A stretch of DNA of 48,139 bases from the NCBI GenBank assembly GCA_013297775.1, contig JAAFIL010000027.1:1-48139 (forward strand), in the 5' to 3' direction. Source of the DNA: Bacteroidota bacterium. GTDB taxonomy: Bacteria; Bacteroidota; Bacteroidia; B-17B0; Aurantibacillaceae. Of this stretch, positions 1 to 10,300 are shown in pieces. The notes below the pieces were generated by a model, which was not told the DNA's origin, did no database searches, and saw only the letters and a program-made list of their open reading frames with translations. The translations under genes and the position numbers were made by a program. The number at the start of each line of letters is the position of its first letter. The stretch's first letter is position 1.

Positions 1-122
1 TGAGCGTTAGCGGAAACGAGGATGTGCTAAATGGGCGTTTGTAACGCCAACGCTATCACTTTATCTGCGTTACAAACGCAGTTCTAAAACGTCCTCGTTA
101 CGCTTCGCTAAACAAGGACGAG
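1..122 (-). repeat. 134-bp hairpin-forming dispersed repeat, copy 1 (cut by window edge)
   Basis: This stretch is the reverse complement of the elements at 11077-11210 and 42997-43130, with its far end lost at the window boundary. The complete copies have near-perfect terminal inverted repeats of about 35 bp, starting CTCGTCCTTGTTT. Two inner palindromic pieces are built on GCGTTTGTAACGC and its complement, so the whole unit can fold into one long hairpin. No open reading frame lies inside. It sits downstream of the mdh terminator. It resembles a REP/MITE-type non-autonomous element; the family name is unknown to me. Confidence 0.8.
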
Positions 123-197
123 ATAAGAGTTCAAGTATTTTTATAGAGTTAGCTATTTTATTCTAAAGAACTTCTCTCTTGAAATCTCGGTTCAACA

Positions 198-232
198 AAA
201 AAGCCTGATGATTATAACTCAACAGGCTTTTT
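198..232 (-). terminator. Rho-independent terminator after mdh
   Basis: A perfect 10-bp stem (198-207 pairs with 223-232, core AAGCCTG/CAGGCTT) has a 15-base loop and is followed on the minus strand by a T-run. It lies about 25 bp past the mdh stop codon. The A-tract on the other side could let it act in both directions. Confidence 0.8.
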
Positions 233-255
233 ATTTTTACTTACTAAACTATTGT

Positions 256-1194
256 TTACGCAAATTTTAAATCATTTAAAACGGCATTCATGTTACGAAC
301 TGCATCGGCACTTTTGTTGAATAGGGCTTGCTCATCGTCAGTTAATTTCAAATCAACAATTTTTTCCCATCCGTTACGTCCAATTACTACTGGCACGCCA
401 AGACAAATATCTTTTTGGCCGTATTCACCATCTAAGAAAACACAACATGGAAATAATTTTTTCTGATCGTTAACGATGCTATCTACTAAGGCTGCTACTG
501 CTGCACCTGGGGCATACCAAGCACTTGTACCTAACATACCTGTTAAAGTGGCACCGCCAACCATAGTGTCGGCAGCTACTTTTTTAAGTGCATCGGTGCT
601 TAAAAATTCACTAACTGGGCTTCCAGTATAAGTGGCCAAACGGGTTAACGGAATCATGGTTGTATCGCCATGACCGCCAATTACAGTACCTTGCACATCA
701 CTGGCAGGTGCATTTAAAGCCAAAGATAAATAACATTTAAAGCGGGCACTATCTAAAATACCACCCATACCGATGATGCGTTGTTTTGGTAATTTACTTT
801 CTTTTAAAGCCAAATACGTCATGGTATCCATTGGATTCGATACTACAATAATAATGGCTTCAGGAGAATATTTTAAAACGTTTTCAGTTACGTTTTTAAC
901 GATGCCTGCATTTATCCCTATGAGTTCTTCACGGGTCATGCCGGGCTTACGTGGAATACCCGAAGTTATGACAACAACACTACTGTTAGCAGTTTTAGTG
1001 TAATCGGCGGTGCTACCCGTAATGCGGGTGTTGAATTTATTTAAAGTAGCGGTTTGCATTAAATCCAATGCTTTTCCTTCAGCATAATTATCTTTAATGT
1101 CTAAAATAACCACTTCGCTGGCAATACGGTTTAAAGCAATGTATTCTGCACAAGTAGCGCCTACATTTCCTGCTCCTATAATTGATACTTTCAT
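256..1194 (-). CDS. mdh: Malate dehydrogenase
   Basis: NAD-dependent oxidation of malate to oxaloacetate in the TCA cycle, cytoplasmic. The 312 residues match the usual length of the LDH-like MDH family. Visible motifs are the Rossmann loop GAGNVG (residues 7-12), acidic residues at 32-35 that favour NAD, the substrate arginines in IPRKPGMTR (Arg82, Arg88), SNPMD at 119-123, Asp148 and Arg151 in the DSAR motif, and the catalytic His175 in GGHGD. The arginine-containing IPRKPGMTR loop marks malate rather than lactate specificity. The gene is preceded by a consensus -7 box at 1214-1221 and followed by a strong hairpin terminator, so it is probably monocistronic. valS lies upstream on the same strand, with its stop about 90 bp away. 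Confidence 0.97.
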   Translation of the reverse strand: MKVSIIGAGNVGATCAEYIALNRIASEVVILDIKDNYAEGKALDLMQTATLNKFNTRITGSTADYTKTANSSVVVITSGIPRKPGMTREELIGINAGIVKNVTENVLKYSPEAIIIVVSNPMDTMTYLALKESKLPKQRIIGMGGILDSARFKCYLSLALNAPASDVQGTVIGGHGDTTMIPLTRLATYTGSPVSEFLSTDALKKVAADTMVGGATLTGMLGTSAWYAPGAAVAALVDSIVNDQKKLFPCCVFLDGEYGQKDICLGVPVVIGRNGWEKIVDLKLTDDEQALFNKSADAVRNMNAVLNDLKFA

Positions 1195-1213
1195 TTGTTT
1201 AATTTTTGATGCG

Positions 1214-1221
1214 CAAAATTA
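1214..1221 (-). promoter_or_regulatory. Bacteroidota -7 promoter box for mdh
   Basis: On the minus strand this reads TAATTTTG, an exact match to the Bacteroidota housekeeping -7 consensus TAnnTTTG. It ends 19 bp before the mdh ATG, giving a short leader. No clear -33 TTG element was seen, so the call rests on the -7 box and its position. Confidence 0.5.
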
Positions 1222-1286
1222 AGGGTTTTAAACCTATTCGCACCTCCTGTTAATAAAATTTTAAGTTCTATTGTGATAATCGTTCA

Positions 1287-3929
1287 TCATAATTGTTGCA
1301 ACTGCGCTTCAATGGTTTTGATTTTACTTTCGGCATCGGCTTTTTTCTTTTGCTCGCTGGCTAATACTTCGGGTTTGGCTTTGCTTACAAAATTTTGATT
1401 CTCTAACTTTTTTAATACTGAATCTAAAAATCCTTTGTTGTAATCTAACTCTTTTAATAAGCGTATTTTTTCTTCTTCCTTATTAACGTTGCCAGTTATT
1501 GGAATGTAAAACTCAGTTGTTTTTACAATAAAGTTGAGGGCATTGCTTACTTCGTTGGTTGTGTAACCAATTCCACTTAGGTTGGCAAGTTTACACACCA
1601 CCGCATCGAAATAATGGTGTTGAGCCGTTGAGCGTTCAATTAATTGTAATTTTTCTTTGGGTGCTATTTGTTTCTGCGCACGTGTGTTGCGCACTGCTTG
1701 AACAATTTCTTTTACGACTTCAAATTCATTTACCAAGTTGGCATCAACGGCAATGGCAGATGGCCATTGGGCTACAATAATACACTCTTTCTCTTCCCTA
1801 GATTTAATCAAATGCCAAATTTCTTCGGTAACAAAAGGCATCCAAGGGTGAACAATTTTTAAAATGGATTCGAGGAAGTGAATTGTTTTTTCGTAAGTGA
1901 ACGCATCTATCGGTTGGGCATTTCCTTCAATAAAATCGGGTTTAATGCTTTCGAGGTAATAGGCACAAAAATCGTCCCACACCAATTTGTAAGTTGCCAT
2001 GAGGGCATCGCTCATGCGGTATTTGGTGTAGTAATCGTTAATCACTTCCAATTGTTCGCTTAGTTTGTGTTCAAACCAGTGGATGGCTGCTTTAGAAGCG
2101 GCGGGTGTACTCACCGACTCATCTACGGTAAACCCTTTTACTAAACGCGAAGCATTCCAAATTTTGGTGGTAAAGTTTCGACCTTGTTCGCAATACTTTT
2201 CATCGAACATTAAGTCGTTGCCCGCTGGCGAACACAAGAGCATACCCACGCGCACGCCATCGGCTCCATGTTTAGCAATTAAGTCTAACGGATCGGGACT
2301 ATTTCCTAATTGCTTACTCATTTTTCTACCTTGTTTATCGCGCACAATACCAGTAAGGTAAACATTGGTAAATGGCTTTAAACCGGTGTATTCTTTTCCA
2401 GCAATAATCATGCGTGCCACCCAAAAGAATAATATTTCGGGTGCGGTAATTAAATCGTTGGTAGGGTAATAGTATTTTAAATCGGCGTTAGCATTCTCCC
2501 ATCCATTTTTAATTACATCTGGGTCAAATACAGTAAGCGGCCACAACCACGATGAGAACCAAGTATCGAGTACATCTTCATCTTGTTTTAAATCGGCAAG
2601 CGTTAATTCTGGATTTTCTTTTTTTAATAATTGCAAGGCTTCTACTGGTGTTTTACAAACAACGGTATTGCCTTTATTATCGTACCAAGCTGGAATACGT
2701 TGCCCCCACCACAACTGGCGACTAATGCACCAATCGTGTACATTTTCCATCCAATGTTTGTAAGTGTTTACAAACTTTTCAGGAATTAATTTTACTTCGT
2801 TACTAAGTACAGCATCGAGTGCGGGTTTGCTAACGTCTTTCATTTTTAAGAACCATTGCAAGCTAAGACGCGGTTCAATAACGGCATCGGTGCGCTCGCT
2901 ATACCCCACTTTATTTTTGATGTCTTCTACTTTTGCAATTAAACTTTGTTCTTCTAAATCTTTACTAATTTGTTTTCGGCAGGCAAACCTATCCATGCCC
3001 ACATAAGCCCCCGCAGCCTCGCTAATTGTGCCATTGGCATTTAAGGCATCAATAGTTGGTAATTTATGTTTTTGCCCTAAATTGAAATCGTTAATATCGT
3101 GAGCTGGCGTAACTTTTAAAACACCAGTCCCAAATGAAACGTCCACATACGAATCAAAAATAATAGGTACTTCTCGATTAACAATTGGTACTATTACCAT
3201 TTTACCTTTTAGGTGTGTGTAACGATCGTCGTTGGGGTTAACGCAAACGGCGGTATCGCCCATAATGGTTTCGGGACGTGTGGTTGCAATGGTTAAGTAA
3301 TCTTCGCTGCCAACAATACGGTATTTTACATACACTAATTTGCTTGTTGTTTCTTTGTGAATTACTTCTTCATCGCTTACTGCTGTTAAGCCTTGCGGAT
3401 CCCAGTTAACCATGCGAACCCCGCGGTAAATAAATCCTTTGTTGAATAAATCAATAAAAACATCGAGTACGGCCTCACTTAAAGGTTCATCCATGGTAAA
3501 TCGGGTTCTATCCCAATCGCACGATGCCCCCAATTTTTTAAGTTGTTCTAAGATAATCCCGCCATACTTTTCTTTCCAATCCCAAGCATGTTTTAAAAAC
3601 GCATCGCGTGTTAAACTACTTTTAGGAATACCTTGTTCGGCCAACAATTTTACAACTTTAGCTTCGGTAGCAATGCTGGCGTGGTCGGTGCCAGGTACCC
3701 AACACGCGTTAAAACCCAACAGGCGTGCCCGTCGAATTAATACATCTTGAATGGTATTATTTAACATGTGGCCCATGTGCAAAACTCCAGTAACATTAGG
3801 TGGCGGAATGACGATGGTGTAAGGCTTGCGCGCATCGGGCGTTGATTTAAAAAATTGATGTTTTAGCCAATGCGCATACCATTTTGATTCTGCTTGTTGT
3901 GGATTAAAGTTTTTTGCAATCTCCGTCAT
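1287..3929 (-). CDS. valS: Valyl-tRNA synthetase
   Basis: Class I aminoacyl-tRNA synthetase that charges tRNA-Val, cytoplasmic; 880 residues is normal for ValRS. The catalytic HIGH motif appears as HMGH (residues 51-54) after the ValRS-typical PPPNVTG stretch, and the KMSKS loop as KMSKQ near residue 533. Between them lies the CP1 editing domain, with TTRPETIMGDTAV and the later GTGVLKVTPAHD segment, which hydrolyses mischarged Thr-tRNA. The anticodon-binding domain follows, and the last 70 or so residues are a Lys/Glu-rich coiled coil, the usual ValRS C-terminal tRNA-binding arm. It is transcribed divergently from the DUF1573 pair, with 119 bp between the start codons. Confidence 0.98.
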   Translation of the reverse strand: MTEIAKNFNPQQAESKWYAHWLKHQFFKSTPDARKPYTIVIPPPNVTGVLHMGHMLNNTIQDVLIRRARLLGFNACWVPGTDHASIATEAKVVKLLAEQGIPKSSLTRDAFLKHAWDWKEKYGGIILEQLKKLGASCDWDRTRFTMDEPLSEAVLDVFIDLFNKGFIYRGVRMVNWDPQGLTAVSDEEVIHKETTSKLVYVKYRIVGSEDYLTIATTRPETIMGDTAVCVNPNDDRYTHLKGKMVIVPIVNREVPIIFDSYVDVSFGTGVLKVTPAHDINDFNLGQKHKLPTIDALNANGTISEAAGAYVGMDRFACRKQISKDLEEQSLIAKVEDIKNKVGYSERTDAVIEPRLSLQWFLKMKDVSKPALDAVLSNEVKLIPEKFVNTYKHWMENVHDWCISRQLWWGQRIPAWYDNKGNTVVCKTPVEALQLLKKENPELTLADLKQDEDVLDTWFSSWLWPLTVFDPDVIKNGWENANADLKYYYPTNDLITAPEILFFWVARMIIAGKEYTGLKPFTNVYLTGIVRDKQGRKMSKQLGNSPDPLDLIAKHGADGVRVGMLLCSPAGNDLMFDEKYCEQGRNFTTKIWNASRLVKGFTVDESVSTPAASKAAIHWFEHKLSEQLEVINDYYTKYRMSDALMATYKLVWDDFCAYYLESIKPDFIEGNAQPIDAFTYEKTIHFLESILKIVHPWMPFVTEEIWHLIKSREEKECIIVAQWPSAIAVDANLVNEFEVVKEIVQAVRNTRAQKQIAPKEKLQLIERSTAQHHYFDAVVCKLANLSGIGYTTNEVSNALNFIVKTTEFYIPITGNVNKEEEKIRLLKELDYNKGFLDSVLKKLENQNFVSKAKPEVLASEQKKKADAESKIKTIEAQLQQL

Positions 3930-4048
3930 TGTTAATCTAATTAAAATTTTATTGTTAAATTTCGTAAAAATACATAAAGTATTGACCAGTTGATATATCT
4001 TTATGGCACGATTTATGCTAATTTTTTAAATATTAAAAATCTCAGAAA

Positions 4049-4555
4049 ATGAAAAAATTGATTCTTACTTTAGGTTTAGTTGCAGGTTTATCTGCTTTAA
4101 CATTTGCTCAAGAAGGCCACAGTGCTAATGACGGTCATAACCACGGAGCAGCGCAAACAGCACCTCCTGTTGTTACTAGCTTGGCCGATATTAAATTGGA
4201 TAAGTTAACACACGATTACGGCAATATAAAACAAGGTGATAATGGCGAGTGTGAATTTAAGTTTACTAATAATGGTAAAGAGCCTTTAGTGATTACAAAT
4301 TGTATGGGTAGCTGTGGTTGTACAGTTCCACAATGTCCGAAAGACCCAATTTTACCTGGCAAAACAGGTTTAATTAAAGTGAAATACGATACCCAACGTG
4401 TAGGAGGTATTTACAAAACAGTTACCGTTAACTCTAATGCTAAAAGTGGGGTTATCACGTTAAGCATTAAAGGTAATGTTGAAGCAAAACCTGTAGAAGA
4501 AGCATTTCCACAAAACAAAACTTCGCAAGGCGCACCTTTAGAGAAAAAGGGTTAA
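4049..4555 (+). CDS. DUF1573 domain exported protein (first of a tandem pair)
   Basis: A 168-residue protein with a clear N-terminal signal peptide (MKKLILTLGLVAGLSALTFA, cleavage near residue 20). A short His-rich linker (GHSANDGHNHG) follows, then a single DUF1573 domain. The domain shows the family hallmarks: HDYGNI at its start, the GSCGCT cysteine motif, and PILPGKTGLIKVKYDT. DUF1573 folds as an Ig-like beta sandwich and is common in Bacteroidota, but its function is not established. The His-rich segment might bind metal; that is inference. The next gene is a paralogue 29 bp downstream, probably co-transcribed. Confidence 0.9.
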   Translation: MKKLILTLGLVAGLSALTFAQEGHSANDGHNHGAAQTAPPVVTSLADIKLDKLTHDYGNIKQGDNGECEFKFTNNGKEPLVITNCMGSCGCTVPQCPKDPILPGKTGLIKVKYDTQRVGGIYKTVTVNSNAKSGVITLSIKGNVEAKPVEEAFPQNKTSQGAPLEKKG

Positions 4556-4584
4556 TACATTTTTTACGATTAAATTAAAGCACC

Positions 4585-5031
4585 ATGAAAAAAATTATTT
4601 CAGCGTTATTATTGGTACTAAGTTTAGGTCTATTTAACGCATTCAACGCACAAGAGTCAACAGTTCCAAGCATAGATCCAAATGCGCCAGAATTAAAATT
4701 TGAAAACGAGGTGATAGACTTTGGTACAATAGATTATGAAGCCAATGGTATTCGCGAATTTAAGTTTAAAAATGCTGGGAAAAGTCCATTAACTATTACA
4801 GCGGTTACAGGCGAATGTGGTTGTACGGCAACCACCATTGATGGTAAACCAGGCTGGCCGCAAGAGCCTATCTTACCTGGTAAAAGTGGTGTTATTAAAG
4901 TTAAGTACGATACAAAACGCGAAGGTCGTTTTGATAAGAATGTAACTGTAACTTCTAATGCTAAATTTCCGACTATGAAAGTAAAAATTAAGGGTGAAGT
5001 GAAAGCGAAAGCTGTTGTGGCAGGTCAATAA
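4585..5031 (+). CDS. DUF1573 domain exported protein (second of the pair)
   Basis: A 148-residue paralogue of the preceding gene. It has a signal peptide (MKKIISALLLVLSLGLFNAFNAQ) and one DUF1573 domain with IDFGTIDYEANG, the ECGCTAT cysteine motif and PILPGKSGVIKVKYDTKREG. It lacks the His-rich linker of its neighbour. The two genes form a probable two-gene operon closed by the terminator at 5052-5080. The duplication looks old, because the signal peptides and linkers share little. Function unknown; a periplasmic or surface location is inferred from the signal peptide. Confidence 0.9.
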   Translation: MKKIISALLLVLSLGLFNAFNAQESTVPSIDPNAPELKFENEVIDFGTIDYEANGIREFKFKNAGKSPLTITAVTGECGCTATTIDGKPGWPQEPILPGKSGVIKVKYDTKREGRFDKNVTVTSNAKFPTMKVKIKGEVKAKAVVAGQ

Positions 5032-5051
5032 TATTAATAGATTTATTCATC

Positions 5052-5080
5052 AAAAGGCTATCTCGGAAGGATAGCCTTTT
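5052..5080 (+). terminator. Rho-independent terminator of the DUF1573 pair
   Basis: An 11-bp perfect stem (5052-5062 with 5070-5080, core GGCTATC/GATAGCC) has a 7-base loop and runs into a T-rich tract. It lies about 20 bp after the stop codon of the second DUF1573 gene. Confidence 0.85.
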
Positions 5081-5120
5081 TTGTTTTTTGCATTTACTAA
5101 ATCTGTAACTTTAAGCGATT

Positions 5121-6116
5121 ATGCAAAAAGACTCTTTCAAAGCGTTTAAAGACCTTATTAAAAAAAGTGAAGCCATTAGTATTGTAACCCACTGGAGCCC
5201 CGATGGAGATGCCATGGGTAGCAGTTTAGCCTTGTTTCATTATTTAAAAAGTAAAAACAAATCTGTTCAAGTTATAGTTCCTAATGCTTATCCCGAATTT
5301 TTAAAATGGCTACCCGGCGATAAACAAGTTTTAAATTTTCAAACACACGAAAAAAAAGTAAAAACTAGTTTAGCAAAAAGTGATTTAATTTTTACACTCG
5401 ATTTTAATTCGTTGCAACGCTTAGAGAAACTAGGCGAAGAATTAAAAAAGAGTACCGCTAAAAAAGTTATTATAGATCATCATCAACAACCCGACGATTA
5501 CGCCACTCTGTATTATCACGATGTGAATGCTTGTAGCACTTGCGAGTTAATTTATGATTTTATTGTGGGCTTAGGCGATAAACTATTGATTGATAAAAAA
5601 ATAGCTGCTTGTATTTATACAGGAATGATGACGGATACAGGCTCGTTTAGGTATCCAAGCGTTAATGCGCATACACACGAGATTATCGCTAATTTATTAA
5701 AAACAGGCATTCAACCTAGCGATATACACAGTGCGGTTTACGACACGTATAGTTATAACCGCATAAAACTACTTGGTTATGCTTTAACTACTAAAATGGT
5801 TGTGTTAGAAGATAAAGGCATTGCTTACATGTCTTTAACCGAAAAAGAACTGCAAAGTTTCAATTATCAAAAAGGTGATACGGAAGGCTTGGTTAATTAT
5901 CCGTTTAGTATTAAAGGCATTGCATTTTGCGCCTTGTTTATGGAAAGCGAAGGGATTGTCAAAATTAGTTTTCGGAGTAAAGGAAAAATAGACGTTAATA
6001 AATTTGCTCGTGCTTACTTTAGTGGAGGCGGACATATTAATGCGGCTGGCGGTAAAAGTACGGTGTCGTTAAAAGCCACCATCGACAATTTTTTAAAATA
6101 CGTTAGTGTGAGTTAA
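5121..6116 (+). CDS. DHH-family phosphoesterase (NrnA/pAp phosphatase-like)
   Basis: A 331-residue cytoplasmic DHH/DHHA1 phosphoesterase of the nanoRNase/oligoribonuclease type. The metal-binding motifs are in order: THWSPDGDAMGSS with His24, Asp28 and Asp30; FTLDFNS with Asp94; the name-giving DHH at 119-121; and MMTDTGSFRYP with Asp172. The C-terminal DHHA1 domain ends with the substrate-binding glycine motif SGGGHINAAGG around residue 300. Known relatives degrade 2-5-nt RNAs and dephosphorylate pAp; some cleave cyclic dinucleotide products. The exact substrate cannot be told from sequence. The next gene starts 2 bp after the stop, so the two are probably co-translated. Confidence 0.93.
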   Translation: MQKDSFKAFKDLIKKSEAISIVTHWSPDGDAMGSSLALFHYLKSKNKSVQVIVPNAYPEFLKWLPGDKQVLNFQTHEKKVKTSLAKSDLIFTLDFNSLQRLEKLGEELKKSTAKKVIIDHHQQPDDYATLYYHDVNACSTCELIYDFIVGLGDKLLIDKKIAACIYTGMMTDTGSFRYPSVNAHTHEIIANLLKTGIQPSDIHSAVYDTYSYNRIKLLGYALTTKMVVLEDKGIAYMSLTEKELQSFNYQKGDTEGLVNYPFSIKGIAFCALFMESEGIVKISFRSKGKIDVNKFARAYFSGGGHINAAGGKSTVSLKATIDNFLKYVSVS

Positions 6117-6118
6117 GC

Positions 6119-6637
6119 ATGAATTGGTTACAACAATTTTTATTTTGGCAGAAGTTCAAAGAGGTTCACGCTAAGGAACAAGTTTTTTTAAATTGGACTC
6201 AAGTAAATCGTTTGGCTATTGTTTTAAGCGCACCTTTATTGGGTTCTAAGAGCGAGCTGGACCAATGGATTTTAAAAAGTAATAAGCAAATAGAGGTGTA
6301 TTATATTGAGTCTAACGCCAAGCAAACGAGTTTTGGCGATTGGCAATGTTTTACTAAGTTACAAAGTACGTGGTATCAACTTCCTAATGCGGCGTGTTTA
6401 CAAAGCCTACAACCGAGGCATTACGATGTGGTTATTTGTCTTTCAAAAACAATTAATTATTTTGAACAAAGTATAGTGGCTCATTTAAAGGCTAAACTTA
6501 AACTATCGGCGTTACCAAGCCTACCCTTTTATGCGTTAACCATTGAGCGCAGCGAAACCACTTCCAACACCGACTACTTAAACAATTGCGTACATTACTT
6601 AACGCTGTTGCACACAAATAAGAATACTTCTATTTAA
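6119..6637 (+). CDS. Small uncharacterised protein (possibly DUF6913 family)
   Basis: A 172-residue protein with no signal peptide or membrane segment, starting 2 bp after the DHH phosphoesterase stop, so translationally linked to it. Visible features are a basic, aromatic N-terminus (MNWLQQFLFWQKFKEVHAK), a hydrophobic strand around VNRLAIVLSAP, and a later strand HYDVVICLSK, which suggests an alpha/beta fold. From memory it resembles a small Bacteroidota-only family (DUF6913), but I cannot confirm that. Function unknown. The coupling suggests a shared role or mere co-expression with the phosphoesterase. Confidence 0.75.
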   Translation: MNWLQQFLFWQKFKEVHAKEQVFLNWTQVNRLAIVLSAPLLGSKSELDQWILKSNKQIEVYYIESNAKQTSFGDWQCFTKLQSTWYQLPNAACLQSLQPRHYDVVICLSKTINYFEQSIVAHLKAKLKLSALPSLPFYALTIERSETTSNTDYLNNCVHYLTLLHTNKNTSI

Positions 6638-6660
6638 TTGGGTTGTATTAGTAATAGCTG

Positions 6661-7168
6661 TGGCACGCAAAGGCGCAAAGTTCGCAAAGATGAAACGCAA
6701 AGAAAAAAGTAGATTAATTTTATGAGGTTAGATTAAATCTAGATTTTCAAGAAAGAGAATCTTTACGATAAATTTTAACTCAAATTGGAAGTTTTATATA
6801 GGTAACAAACTTGGCACGCAAAGATCGCAAAGTTCGCAAAGAAGAAACGAAAAGTGAAAAGTAGATTAATTTTATGGGGTTAGATTAAATCTAGATTTTC
6901 AAGAAAGAGAATCTTTACGATAAATTTTTAATTCAGTTCAGAAATTTCAAACAAGAAAAGGATATGGCACGCAAAGGACGCAAAGTTCGCAAAGAAGAAA
7001 CGCAAAGAAAAAAGTAGATTAATTTTATGGGGTTAGATTAAATCTAGATTTTCAAGAAAGAGAATCTTTACGATAAATTTTAACTCAAATTGGAAGTTTT
7101 ATATAGGTAACAAACTTGGCACGCAAAGGACGCAAAGTTCGCAAAGAAGAAACGAAAAGATGAAAAGG
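6661..7168. repeat. 152-bp tandem repeat, about 3.3 copies
   Basis: Units begin with TGGCACGCAAAG at 6661, 6812, 6965 and 7117, so the spacing is 151, 153 and 152 bp. Each full unit contains a run of CGCAAAG-type short repeats, then TTAGATTAAATCTAGATTTTC, which contains the AGATTAAATCT palindrome, and an AAAGAGAATCTTTA segment. The fourth unit breaks off after about 50 bp. It fills most of the 697-bp gap between two plus-strand genes and contains no credible reading frame. The remainder (7169-7334) is AT-rich and presumably holds the promoter of the next gene. Confidence 0.9.
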
Positions 7169-7334
7169 GAATCTTTCATCTTCATTAACGCATCAATAAA
7201 TATTTAGGTGATTTCAGCTTTTAAGAAAAGGATATTTCCAATTAGGATTGGATAAATGGGTTGATTATTCTGTAAATTAGGATTATTTAATCCTTTTAAA
7301 TACTTTTGATTAAAACGATTTAAACCCATAAAAT

Positions 7335-10300
7335 ATGTTGGTATTTAAAAAAGTATTACTCCTCTTTGGCTGTTTCTCTTTCTTGCTTTCTTTCGGGCAA
7401 TCCGATAAAATAAATCAACAAAGTGATTTGTATAAATCGGCACCAGACTGGGCAAAATTAATGTACACCGAAAATCCGAACGTAAATGAAGTGGCTCAAT
7501 TATTTGCGAACTATTATAAAAAAACACCCTTCGTAAAAACTCAACACACGCAATATTATAAGCGTTGGCGAAAAGCAATTAATCCTTACCTAAACAACGA
7601 AGGGTATTTTGATAAAAGTAAAAAGGAAGAACTATCGTTGGTTATTGCTCAATTAAAAAACAGTCAACAAATCAATAAAGCCAAAACGGTTGGCAATTGG
7701 ACACCCTTAGGTCCTTTCAAAAATTTTAAAGCAGGCGGTGTTATACCAAGTGGGGCTTTAGCTAATGTTTATACAATTGGTAAATGCGATGCGTTTCCAA
7801 ACATTATGTACTGCGGCACCGAACCAGGGGAAGTGTATAAAAGTATAGATGGAGGCGATAATTGGGCCAACGCCTCTCTATCGTTAGTTACTGCCGAAAC
7901 ACCGCAAGCCATTACTGCCAATGTGGGTATTAATGCTTTAGCAGTGCATCCAACCAATCCTAACATTGTTTACATTGGCTCGGGCAGCGAAGTTTATAAA
8001 ACAACCAATGGTGGCATTAGTTGGATTTCTGTTTTTAATAGCAACATCTTATTAAGTGGCTATATGGAAAATCCTGCCGAACTACATATTAATACAAGTA
8101 ATCCTCAAATTGTGATGGTGGCTGGTAAAGAAGGTATTTACCGAACCAGCAATGGCGGCACTTCGTGGACACAAGTGCTTACTAACAGTTGTTTTGATAT
8201 TAAAGCAAAACCTGGCAGCCCTAACACATTATATACCGTTCGAACCAATACCATAACTAACACCCACCAATTTCTAACCTCTACCGATGCGGGCCTTACT
8301 TGGATTCCCCAATCTACAGGTTGGTACACCTCTGTTGACCCCGCGCGAACCGTTGAAGGGGCGAGAATAGCCGTAAGTGCAGCCAATACCAATCGAATTT
8401 ATGCGTTCTTAATTGGCGACTCTAAGTCGGGCGATAATGGCTTTATTGGTGTGTATAGCAGCAACGACGGGGGTATTACGTGGGCAAATACAATGGGATA
8501 CGATGGCGCACCTTATACAACTACTCATCCTAATTTAATTGCTTCGAGTAACAGTGCGGGCTTCAATCAAGGGTTTTATAATTGTGCCATTATGGCCTCT
8601 AACACAACGGCTAACGACTTATTAGTAGGTGGCATTGGCATGTGGCGGTCGAACGATGGTGGGCAGTCGTTTCAATGTATCTATAACTATTCGTGTGGCA
8701 ACTACAATCCTATGCACGTAGATATGCAAGATTTTAGGGCGTTTGGAAATGAGTATTGGGCCACTACCGATGGGGGCAATTACAAATCACTCGACTTATT
8801 TAATACACAACCTCAATTTAAAATGGATGGCATTAATGGTACCGATTTTTGGGGATTTGGTTCAGGCTGGAATCGAGATATTTTAGTAGGAGGCACTTTT
8901 CATAACGGCGTTGATGTGTATGGCGAAACTTTTCCGAGTGGCGTATTTTTAGACCTTGGTGGAGGAGAACCTGCATCGGGCTATGTAAACCCTGGTAACC
9001 AAACGGCTCAAGCCCGCATCTATTCTACTAATGTAGGAAGCCGAATTATTCCGCCCTCTATTAATGGCACGGTGCTTAATGCGCCTTTTCAAATGACAAT
9101 TAATGAAGATGCCTGGTTTGGAGAATCGTCAGAAATAGAATTTCACCCAAGTTGTTACAACCATTTATATTTAGGCGATCAAAATAAATTGTATAAAAGT
9201 ACAGATGGTGGAGCCAGTTTTTCGTTGATTTATACAGCAAGTGCAAATACAAAAGTGTTAGGTATAGAAATCTCACGCACCAACACCAACACCATGTACA
9301 TTATCGTAAGACCCAACAGTGGTAGTTCTTACATTGTAAAAACAACTAACGATTGGGTAACAAGTTCTACTATTACGGCACTTCCTAATGGTGGAAATAA
9401 TTTAATAATGATGAGTCTTGACCCAGAAAACGACCAAACCATTTGGTTAACCTATCCGCGTGGTGGCAACATGAATAAAGTGTATAAAACTACCAACGGC
9501 GGTGTAACTTGGGTTAATCAAACCACAAGTTTATTAAATGCGCAAACTATTCAAGCCATACAAACTATTGGAGGCACCAATGGAGGCGTTTATATTGCAA
9601 CAAATTTAAGTTGCTATTACAGAAATAATACTTTATCGAATTGGGTATTGGATAATACTAACTTACCCACCAGTATTTGTGCCACTGGTATTCGTCCCTT
9701 TTATCGCGATGGAAAAATAAGATTAGCCAGTTATGGCAAAGGCATCTGGGAAAGCCCTTTATACGAAGCCCCTACCCGACCCGTAGCAAAAATAATGGTA
9801 GATAAGTTATCGGCAAACTTGAATTGTAATGTATTTTATTTTGATGATTACTCGATGCTTAACCATACGGGTGCTACTTGGGCTTGGACGTTTCAAAATG
9901 CCAACCTAAGTACTTCTTCGGTTAGAAACCCAACGGTTACATTTAATGCAGTTGGTAATCACACAGTAACACTAACAGTTACCGATGCTAACCAAGTTTC
10001 GGCAAGCGATACATTAGTTATTTCTGTTTTTAATAACACCAGCGGTTCTATTAGTCAAAATTTTGAAACAATATTTTTACAACCGAATTGGTTTTTAGAA
10101 GGTGCCGGAAATTATTCGTGGTCGGCCAATAATTCGGTAGGAGGTTTTGGTTTAAGTTCTAAATGTATGTGGGTTAATAATTTTATCATTAATCAAAATA
10201 ATACATTTACAGATTTAGTAGCACCTGTAAACATGTTGAATGTAAGCCCTGCAAACGCTAAACTTACGTTTGATGTGGCTTATGCTTTGTATGCACCCAA

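Noticed and set aside
6661-7168. CRISPR array
   Set aside because: The units are 152 bp, nearly identical over their whole length, with no short-repeat/unique-spacer alternation and no cas genes nearby.
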